Part shown: positions 1 to 5,323 of the stretch, piece after piece | How positions within the stretch are numbered: position 1 is the stretch's first letter | Layout: each line of letters starts with the position of its first letter | NCBI GenBank assembly: GCA_964444825.1 | Contig: CAYUIS010000209.1 | Location: 1 to 5,323 of the forward strand | Origin: CAYUIS01 sp964444825 | GTDB lineage: Bacteria > Chloroflexota > Anaerolineae > B4-G1 | Direction: 5' to 3' | Length of the DNA: 5,323 nucleotides | The notes under the pieces: generated by a model | Told to the model about the DNA's origin: nothing | Seen by the model: only the letters and a program-made list of their open reading frames with translations | The model's database searches: none | Made by a program: the position numbers and the translations under genes

Positions 1-22
1 GTAGAATTACATCTCAGGAACG

Positions 23-58
23 CTCCAAGGGATGGGGCGCAAGCCCCCTCCCTTGGAG
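23..58 (+). promoter_or_regulatory. Intercistronic GNRA-capped RNA hairpin upstream of the ABC ATPase gene
   Basis: A 10-base arm (23-32, CTCCAAGGGA) is perfectly complementary to 49-58 (TCCCTTGGAG). After one T/C mismatch (33/48), a further 5 bp of GGGGC/GCCCC closes on a GCAA tetraloop (39-42), a GNRA-type loop. No T-run follows the 3' arm, so it does not look like a classical intrinsic terminator. The hairpin ends 39 bases before the Shine-Dalgarno site of the ATPase gene. In CUT2 and other binding-protein-dependent transporters, a stable hairpin after the binding-protein gene often protects the upstream mRNA and lowers expression of the membrane genes. That role is inferred here, because the upstream gene lies outside the window. 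Confidence 0.75.
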
Positions 59-97
59 TTCTGGAGGCAATCAAGCCAGTGCGAGCATAGGTGGCGT

Positions 98-102
98 GGA
101 GG
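98..102 (+). promoter_or_regulatory. Ribosome binding site that fixes the ATPase start
   Basis: GGAGG lies 4 bases before the ATG at 107. It decides the start, because the longer in-frame ATG at 32 sits inside the 5' arm of the hairpin, has no comparable site before it, and would add 25 residues with no family counterpart. Confidence 0.75.
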
Positions 103-106
103 CTAT

Positions 107-1630
107 ATGATCGACCATTCATCCCCTGCCGGCGACTACGTGCTGGAAATGCGCAACATCAGCAAGGCATTTCCCGGCGTACAGGCGCTGAAGGACGTCA
201 CGTTCAAGGTCCGTCGTGGCGAGGTGCACGCGCTCGTGGGCGAGAACGGGGCGGGCAAGTCGACGCTGATGAAGATCCTCTCCGGTGCCCATCCACGCGA
301 CGCGGGTGAGGTTATCATAGATGGGGAACAGGTAGAGATTGCCGATCCCATCGCTGCGCAACACCTGGGCGTCAGCATGATCTACCAGGAACTCAATCTG
401 GTGCCGTCCATCAGCGTGGCGGAAAATATCTTCCTGGGAAGGATGCCTGCGCTGGGTGGCTGGGCGCATCTCAACTGGAGAGAGCTGAACGAGGGCGCGG
501 CTGAAATGCTTGCCCGTGTGAACGTTGACGTCGATCCGCGGGCAATTGTCAAGCGCTTGAGCGTCGCCAGGCAACAGATGGTAGAGATTGCCAAGGCGTT
601 ATCTATGCGGGCCAAGATTATCGTCATGGACGAGCCTACCTCGGCCCTGACGTTGGCCGAGACAGAGGTCCTGTTCGACATCATTCGCAATCTCAAGACG
701 CAAGGCGTCGCGGTCATTTTCATCACCCATCGCCTGGAAGAGATATTCACGGTATCGGACCGCGTAACCGTCCTGCGCGATGGCTGTCACATCGCGACAC
801 TGGACTTGGAAGAACTGGACCAGCCAACCATCGTCAGCATGATGGTCGGACGTGAGGTCTCGACCCTGTTCCCCAAAGTCGAGGCGGAGATCGGCGACGT
901 CGTGTTGGAGGTCAGGGACCTCAATCGGGAGGGCGTGCTCGAAGCGATCAATCTCCAGGTACGTGAGGGGGAAATCGTCGGGCTCGCAGGCCTGGTGGGT
1001 GCCGGGCGCACAGACCTGGCCAAGGCGATATTCGGCATCACTGCTCCAGATAGCGGGGAAATCTTGATCGAAGGGCAGCCGCATGCCATCCGCTCACCTG
1101 GTGAGGCGATTGACCTTGGACTGGGGCTGGTTCCCGAGGACCGTAAGGTTGAGGCGCTTATCCTGGCCCGGCCTGTGAGGGACAATATTACTATTGCAAT
1201 CATTAAACTTCTTTCCTGGTTGGGCTTCTCCATCCGGCATAGAGAAGAGGATCACCTCGTTGATGATTACATCGCACGTCTCGACATCAAGACGCCAGGA
1301 CCTCTGCAACTGGTGCGTAACTTGAGCGGTGGTAATCAGCAGAAAACGATCATCGCTCGTTGGCTGGCGGCAAAACCGAAGGTGCTCATCATGGATGAGC
1401 CCACGCGAGGGATTGACGTCGGAGCCAAGGCCGAGATCCATGCGCTCATGGGAAAGCTGGCCCAGGAGGGCGTGGGCATTCTGATGATTTCTTCAGAATT
1501 GCCCGAGATTCTGGGGGTAAGCGACAGAGTGGTCGTCATGCACGAAGGCAGAATCACAGGGGAGTTCACCCGTGAAGAGGTTACGCAGGAACTGATCATG
1601 CAGGCTGCAACTGGAGGAAACGTTGGATGA
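107..1630 (+). CDS. CUT2-family sugar ABC transporter, duplicated ATP-binding protein (RbsA/XylG/MglA-like)
   Basis: This 507-residue cytoplasmic protein would power monosaccharide import with the permease encoded next. Two ABC domains lie in tandem, the usual length and plan for the family. Domain 1 is complete: Walker A GENGAGKST (residues 45-53), Q-loop Gln94, signature LSVARQQ (151-157), Walker B MDEP with Asp175-Glu176, and switch His208. Domain 2 has a Walker A in which Arg301 replaces the lysine (GLVGAGRT, 295-302), a full signature LSGGNQQK (406-413), Walker B Asp430-Glu431, and SSELPE where the switch histidine would be. This one-good-site, one-degenerate-site pattern is normal for CUT2 ATPases and is not damage. 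The stop overlaps the permease start (ATGA, 1627-1630), implying translational coupling. The family is certain. The sugar is not, so rbsA, xylG or mglA cannot be chosen. Confidence 0.95.
   Translation: MIDHSSPAGDYVLEMRNISKAFPGVQALKDVTFKVRRGEVHALVGENGAGKSTLMKILSGAHPRDAGEVIIDGEQVEIADPIAAQHLGVSMIYQELNLVPSISVAENIFLGRMPALGGWAHLNWRELNEGAAEMLARVNVDVDPRAIVKRLSVARQQMVEIAKALSMRAKIIVMDEPTSALTLAETEVLFDIIRNLKTQGVAVIFITHRLEEIFTVSDRVTVLRDGCHIATLDLEELDQPTIVSMMVGREVSTLFPKVEAEIGDVVLEVRDLNREGVLEAINLQVREGEIVGLAGLVGAGRTDLAKAIFGITAPDSGEILIEGQPHAIRSPGEAIDLGLGLVPEDRKVEALILARPVRDNITIAIIKLLSWLGFSIRHREEDHLVDDYIARLDIKTPGPLQLVRNLSGGNQQKTIIARWLAAKPKVLIMDEPTRGIDVGAKAEIHALMGKLAQEGVGILMISSELPEILGVSDRVVVMHEGRITGEFTREEVTQELIMQAATGGNVG
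1613..1618 (+). promoter_or_regulatory. Ribosome binding site for the permease, inside the ATPase gene
   Basis: GGAGGA lies within the last codons of the ATPase gene, 8 bases before the permease ATG at 1627. With the ATGA stop/start overlap it supports coupled translation of the two transporter subunits. Confidence 0.8.
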
Positions 1631-2637
1631 GCGAACAGAACTGTATCGTTGAGGGCGCAGCAGAGGAGACTCCCACCAATTGGTACGCCAGGGTAGTGGA
1701 TTGGCTACGCCATCAGGTTTTCCAGATGGGGGTGTTCGTGGGGCTGATCGGGCTGTGTGTTTTCTTCTCGTTGGCATCTCCTTACTTCCTCACGTTTGAC
1801 AACATGATGAACGTCGCGCGACAGATCTCGATGATCGGTATCATCGCGGTGGGTATGACGTTCGTCCTCATTACGGCCGGCATCGATCTGAGCGTGGGGT
1901 CCATCGTCGCGTTCGGCGGTTGCATCACGGCTGGGTTGCTGCGCGATGGCGTTCCTATCCCGCTGGGTATTGCCCTGGGGATTCTATTTGGCCTCCTGGC
2001 GGGCCTGGTCAATGGGTTGCTGGTGACTAAAGGGCGTCTCCCGGCTTTTGTCGCCACGCTGGCCAGCATGAGCGTGTGGAGAGGTGTCGCGCTGACCTAT
2101 ACCCAGGGGTACGCTATCTTCCCTCTGCCCAAGGAATTTGCCTTTCTGGGGCGCGGCTACGTGGGACCAGTGCCTTTGCCTGTAGTGATCATGATCGTGG
2201 TCTACGTCCTCGGCTATTACCTGCTCAATCACACGGCCTTCGGGCGCTACATCTACGCCGTGGGGGGCAACCTGCAGGCCGCCAAGCTATCCGGCGTACG
2301 TGTGAACCGCACGCTGATCGTGGTCTACGGGTTGTCGGGGCTGTTCTCGGGTCTGAGTGGTGTGATTCTGTCTTCGCGGCTGTTGTCGGGACAGGGCATG
2401 GCGGGAAGCGGCTGGGAGCTTGACGTGATCGCCTCCTGTGTGTTGGGTGGTATCAGCCTCATGGGCGGTGAGGGTAATCTGATCGGCACTATCGTGGGCG
2501 CCTTTATCATCGGGATACTGGCAAATGGCATGACGTTGCTCAATATCTCATCCTTCTACCAGATGATGACGAAGGGCCTGGTCATCATGCTGGCGGTGTT
2601 TGTGGACCTGCAACTGAGGTCCCGGCGCAAGTCGTAG
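1627..2637 (+). CDS. CUT2-family sugar ABC transporter permease (RbsC-like)
   Basis: This 336-residue inner-membrane protein would form, as a dimer, the channel of a monosaccharide importer. A polar N-terminal tail of about 34 residues is followed by a series of hydrophobic segments, including about 35-54, 67-84, 90-105, 112-133, 182-201, 230-250, 285-303 and 314-330. Family hallmarks are AGIDLSVGS (84-92) after the second segment and FGRYIYAVGGN (205-215) followed by AAKLSGV. The latter is the cytoplasmic loop that docks on the ATPase. Length and C-terminal ending (a short basic tail, RSRRKS) are normal. The gene overlaps the ATPase gene by 4 bases and ends 37 bases before the isomerase-like gene, so all are probably on one transcript. 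The binding protein that would set substrate specificity is not in the window, so the transported sugar is unknown. Confidence 0.95.
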   Translation: MSEQNCIVEGAAEETPTNWYARVVDWLRHQVFQMGVFVGLIGLCVFFSLASPYFLTFDNMMNVARQISMIGIIAVGMTFVLITAGIDLSVGSIVAFGGCITAGLLRDGVPIPLGIALGILFGLLAGLVNGLLVTKGRLPAFVATLASMSVWRGVALTYTQGYAIFPLPKEFAFLGRGYVGPVPLPVVIMIVVYVLGYYLLNHTAFGRYIYAVGGNLQAAKLSGVRVNRTLIVVYGLSGLFSGLSGVILSSRLLSGQGMAGSGWELDVIASCVLGGISLMGGEGNLIGTIVGAFIIGILANGMTLLNISSFYQMMTKGLVIMLAVFVDLQLRSRRKS

Positions 2638-2663
2638 CTCAATACAATGACGTCTCGAGGGGG

Positions 2664-2669
2664 AAGGAG
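2664..2669 (+). promoter_or_regulatory. Ribosome binding site for the isomerase-like gene
   Basis: AAGGAG lies 5 bases before the ATG at 2675 in the 37-base spacer after the permease stop. No promoter-like or terminator-like element is visible in the spacer, which fits readthrough from the transporter genes. Confidence 0.8.
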
Positions 2670-2674
2670 CAAGC

Positions 2675-4001
2675 ATGGGCAAGATCGGATTTCTCGTCAT
2701 TGGGCATCCAGACTATCAGAATGACGTCGCTTTGAACTTCGCGGACGTCGGTGTGGAAGGGTTGCGCCAGGCAGGGATGGACGTCGCCTATGTTCGAGAT
2801 GCGCTGACTCAGCCCTGGGATGCCGACGCTACGGCGCATCAACTGCTGCGCGAGAACGATCTGGATGGTGCCATCGTCTTCATCGGCACCTGGATCGAGG
2901 CCCCGGTGGCGGTGGCGGCCATTCGCGCTTTGGAGCACGTGCCGCTCGCAGTATGGGGCTATCCGATGTTCGATCACGACGGCATGCGCGATTCGACCGG
3001 TTCTTCTGTGGGCTGGGCGGTGGTCAAGGCGGCCCTGGACCGTGTAGATCTCCCGTACAAGGGTATCCTGGGGCCGGTGGACGACACGGGCACGTTGTCC
3101 AACGCGATTAGTTTCTGTCGGGCAGCCGCTGCGGTTACCAGGCTGCGCCGGTCCCGGATCGGTCTGGTGGGCTATGCCTCGATGGGGATGTATTCGGCGA
3201 CCTTTGACCACCTGCTGCTGCGGTTTCGCATCGGCCCGGAGGTGGAACACGCCGACGCTTACAGCATCATTCGACGGGCTGAGAGTTTCACCGCTGCCGA
3301 TGCTGCACCGGTAGTGGCGCGTTTGATGNNNNNNNNNNATCAGGGCTGATGTCCAGGATAAGCACCTCGGTAAGGCCGCCCGTGTCTATCTGGCGCTCAA
3401 GGCCTGGTGTGATGAGCGTCATCTCGACGCCGTGGCGTTCAAGTGCCAGTATGAGTTCTCGCAGGAGTATGGCATGGTCGGCTGCGTGCCCCTGGCACTG
3501 CTGACCCAGGATAGTATCACGACCTCGTGCGAAGGGGACGTGATGCTGGCCCTGAGCATGCTGACCCTGCACTACCTGTCCGGCCAGCAGATCTACTATG
3601 GGGATGTGCTCGACTGGGAAGGGCAACGGGTCTATCTGTCGTCCTGTGGTTTCATACCCTACGAGACGGCCAGTGCTCCAGAGGAGATCGAGGTTCGGAA
3701 TTTCCCGCATCCTGGGTTCGAGGGCATCTGCAACAGCTTCACGATGAGGCCGGGGCGGATGACGTGGTTGCGCTTTGCCGAGTCGGTCGGTGGCCACTTC
3801 GTGGATTACGGAACCGGCACCGCACACCTGGCTGAACGGCGCCAGGGGTGGGCGCCGGCAGTTGACCTGGAGTTGGATGGCGACGTGGACGAACTGATCG
3901 CCAACCTGACCACTCAGCACTACACCGTCTGCTACGGAGATTTCTCGGCTGAGATTGAGGACATCGCACGCGCGTTGCGTATCCCTGCGCGTCGCATTTA
4001 G
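2675..4001 (+). CDS. L-fucose/L-arabinose isomerase-like protein (COG2407-type), interrupted by an assembly gap
   Basis: Probable cytoplasmic aldose-ketose isomerase, or a sugar-binding relative of one. The N-terminal part (218 codons, 2675-3328) has alternating strand/helix Rossmann-like segments: GKIGFLVIG, DGAIVFIGTW (64-73), VWGYPMF, then STGSSVG and GLVGYASMGMYSATFD. After the gap the frame is open from 3339 to the stop at 3999-4001 (220 codons). It contains VAFKCQYEFSQEYG with a candidate metal-ligand Glu (3453-3455), SCEGDV (Asp at 3537-3539) and a C-terminal QHYTVCYGDF (His at 3918-3920). By analogy with the Glu/Asp/His metal site of fucose isomerase, these could be the catalytic set. 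The two sides differ by one frame, which the placeholder Ns explain. About 440 residues are visible, so little is missing from a family of roughly 450-500. The sugar substrate is not determinable; the family assignment is by pattern recognition. Confidence 0.82.
3329..3338. other. Assembly gap (10 Ns) inside the isomerase-like gene
   Basis: Ten unresolved bases interrupt the coding region. The upstream side reads in the frame of the ATG at 2675, with its last full codon at 3326-3328. The downstream side reads in the frame starting at 3339. For one intact gene the true gap must be a multiple of three, so ten is either a nominal scaffold filler or the flanking bases contain an error. Confidence 0.95.
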
Positions 4002-4014
4002 CTGCCCGTGACGG

Positions 4015-4036
4015 TCGCTGGACTGTGGTCCAGCGA
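4015..4036 (+). promoter_or_regulatory. Hairpin just after the isomerase-like gene
   Basis: TCGCTGGAC (4015-4023) and GTCCAGCGA (4028-4036) form a perfect 9-bp stem with a 4-base TGTG loop, starting 13 bases after the isomerase stop. No T-run follows, so a role in mRNA processing or stability, or partial attenuation before the kinase gene, is more likely than full termination. The 3' arm lies within the first unit of the 20-bp tandem duplication. Confidence 0.6.
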
Positions 4037-4063
4037 GAGCGTGTGTGGTCCAGCGAGAGCGTG
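4024..4063 (+). repeat. Perfect 20-bp tandem duplication in the isomerase-kinase spacer
   Basis: The unit TGTGGTCCAGCGAGAGCGTG occurs twice head to tail (4024-4043 and 4044-4063) with no mismatch. The periodicity stops one base after the second unit. It carries a second copy of the hairpin 3' arm (GTCCAGCGA at 4048-4056), so the single 5' arm at 4015-4023 could pair with either copy. It ends 18 bases before the kinase ATG. Confidence 0.9.
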
Positions 4064-4070
4064 TTGTAGT

Positions 4071-4075
4071 GGGGG
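4071..4075 (+). promoter_or_regulatory. Weak ribosome binding site for the kinase
   Basis: GGGGG lies 6 bases before the ATG at 4082. It pairs less well with the 16S tail than the GGAGG or AAGGAG sites of the other genes, so kinase translation may be weaker or depend on local RNA structure. Confidence 0.45.
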
Positions 4076-4081
4076 TTGCGC

Positions 4082-5323
4082 ATGGGATTGCTGCTTGGCA
4101 TCGACCTGGGTACGACCGGGTGCAAGGCCGTCGTTTACGAGCAGGATGGGACCCTGCGGGGGGAAAGCTACCTGGAGTATGGTCTCATCACGCGCTCTCC
4201 CACTGTGATCGAGCAGGACCCGCAGGCGTGGTGGGATCTCACATGTCGAGCGATTCACCTGGCACTCGACGCGTCCGACGCTGACCGCAGTGCGGTGCGC
4301 GGCCTGTCGGTCAGCTCGCAGGGCATCTCCTTTGTCCTGTTGGATGGGCAGGGGCGACTGTTGGGCAATGCGATCAACTGGCTGGACAGCCGGGCCTCTG
4401 AAGAGAGCGCGTTGATTTTGGAACACTGTCCGGCGGAAAGACTGTTCGCCATCACCGGCAAACGGGCAGCGCCTTTCTACGTCCTGCCCAAGTTGCTCTG
4501 GCTGCGCAAGCATCGGCCCGACCTGTGGCAGCAGGCGCGGATGGTGCTGATGGGGCACGACTATCTGGTGTACCGCTTCTGCGGGGAATCCGTCACCGAC
4601 CATTCTATGGCCGGTGGCACGCTGCTTTACGACTTGCAGACACTGGACTGGTCCGCCGAGTTGCTGGAGGCCTTTCAGATATCGCGCGATATGCTGCCTG
4701 CAATTCAGTGGTCGGGCGCGCCGGTCGGGACGCTCCGGCCAGAAGTCGCCGAATCGCTCCGTCTGCCTTCAGATACCGTCGTCTCCATCGGCGGCCAGGA
4801 TCAGAAGTGCGCCGCCCTGGGGGCAGGCATCCAGGACGGCACGGCCACGTTGTCTCTTGGAACCGCCTCGGCGATCGTCCAGGTGATGGACCGTCCGTTG
4901 GTGGATCCCCACATGCGCGTGCCTACCTTTACGTTCGTGGTGCCCAACCGCTGGGTGTTGGAAGGCGTCATCGGCACCGGCGCTGGCAGCCTGCGTTGGT
5001 ATCGTGACACCGTGTGTCCGGGTGTCCCGTACGCGGATCTGGACGAAGGGGCTATGGGCGTTCAGCGTGGGGCCGATGGGGTGTTGTTTTACCCCCACCT
5101 GAGTGGGGCCGGGAGCCCGCACTGGGTGAGCCAGGCGCGGGGGACGTTCCTTGGTCTAAGCCTGGCGACGACGCGGGACCATCTTACCCGGGCCGTGTTG
5201 GAGGGGGTGGCCTACCAGATTCGGGAGAACCTGGTCGTCACGCAAGCGCTGGCTGGCTCTGTTGAGAGAGCCATCGTGTTTGGCGGGGGGGCCAAGAGCC
5301 CCGTGTGGCGAGAGATCATCGGG
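4082..5323 (+). CDS. FGGY-family carbohydrate kinase (xylulokinase-like), C-terminus beyond the window
   Basis: The frame is open for 414 codons from the ATG at 4082 to the last base, with no stop. The product is a cytoplasmic kinase that would phosphorylate a ketose with ATP, probably the isomerase product. Visible family features are GIDLGTTGCKA (6-16; phosphate loop with Asp8), LSVSSQG, the sugar-site WLDSR (100-104), GGQDQ with the presumed catalytic base Asp240, LGTAS from 259 (nucleotide-binding domain), FYPHLSG, and the ATP-site VFGGGAKSPVW around 401-409. Family members usually run about 480-510 residues, so roughly 70-100 are missing here. The ATG is favoured because the phosphate-loop strand starts at residue 3, as is usual. 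It resembles the xylulokinase/COG1070 branch more than glycerol kinase, but L-fuculose, L-ribulose or another ketose could be the substrate. Confidence 0.93.
   Translation, partial: MGLLLGIDLGTTGCKAVVYEQDGTLRGESYLEYGLITRSPTVIEQDPQAWWDLTCRAIHLALDASDADRSAVRGLSVSSQGISFVLLDGQGRLLGNAINWLDSRASEESALILEHCPAERLFAITGKRAAPFYVLPKLLWLRKHRPDLWQQARMVLMGHDYLVYRFCGESVTDHSMAGGTLLYDLQTLDWSAELLEAFQISRDMLPAIQWSGAPVGTLRPEVAESLRLPSDTVVSIGGQDQKCAALGAGIQDGTATLSLGTASAIVQVMDRPLVDPHMRVPTFTFVVPNRWVLEGVIGTGAGSLRWYRDTVCPGVPYADLDEGAMGVQRGADGVLFYPHLSGAGSPHWVSQARGTFLGLSLATTRDHLTRAVLEGVAYQIRENLVVTQALAGSVERAIVFGGGAKSPVWREIIG

Noticed and set aside
23..60. Intrinsic terminator at the first hairpin
   Set aside because: The stem is strong, but TTCTGGAGG follows instead of a T-run. 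Termination is not supported, though partial attenuation stays possible.
63..92. Short upstream peptide behind the GGAGG at 63-67 (GTG at 79, stop at 88)
   Set aside because: It would be only three codons, with poor spacing and no sign of a leader-peptide mechanism.
32..106. N-terminal extension of the ATPase from the ATG at 32
   Set aside because: The ATG lies inside the hairpin stem, the 25 extra residues do not look like the family, and a good GGAGG sits before the ATG at 107.
2639..3250. Antisense 203-codon open frame opposite the isomerase-like gene
   Set aside because: It is the shadow of a GC-rich coding region. Its translation is rich in Arg, His, Pro and Gln with no recognisable domain, while the + strand reads as a known family. 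The antisense frames at 599-1084, 3288-3920 and 3998-4603 were dropped for the same reason.
3432..4001. Separate 189-residue gene starting at the GTG at 3432
   Set aside because: The frame is open and family-like all the way back to 3339, and the GTG is an internal Val codon of the isomerase-like protein.
4024..4063. CRISPR array or phage attachment site at the tandem repeat
   Set aside because: The two units abut with no spacer, and there is no integrase, tRNA or cas gene nearby. It is a simple tandem duplication.

Overview
The window is a stretch of a bacterial sugar-uptake and sugar-catabolism operon, with every supported gene on the + strand. By eye the sequence is GC-rich (around 60%). 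That and the protein style would suit a draft or metagenome-derived bacterium such as a member of the Chloroflexota, but this is a weak inference and nothing in the window fixes the taxon. A run of 10 Ns shows that the sequence comes from a scaffolded draft assembly.

Layout: positions 1-106 are a leader or intercistronic region with a striking GNRA-capped hairpin (23-58), followed by a Shine-Dalgarno site. Next comes a two-domain CUT2-type sugar ABC ATPase (107-1630; RbsA/XylG/MglA family), overlapping by 4 bases the matching RbsC-type permease (1627-2637). After 37 bases comes an L-fucose/L-arabinose isomerase-like protein (2675-4001), interrupted by the N gap at 3329-3338. The two sides of the gap are in different frames, but together they read as one family member. 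An 80-base spacer then holds a 9-bp hairpin and a perfect 20-bp tandem duplication that copies the hairpin's 3' arm. Last is an FGGY-family carbohydrate kinase (4082 to the window end), cut off before its C-terminus.

How they work together: the ATPase and permease would import a monosaccharide with a periplasmic or lipid-anchored binding protein, which is not in the window and is probably encoded just upstream. The isomerase would convert the aldose to a ketose, and the FGGY kinase would phosphorylate the ketose. An aldolase or epimerase would be expected downstream. The sugar cannot be named from the sequence; L-fucose, arabinose, xylose or another deoxy- or pentose sugar are all possible. 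The gene families are well known. The less ordinary content is the two intercistronic RNA structures and the unresolved substrate of the isomerase/kinase pair.
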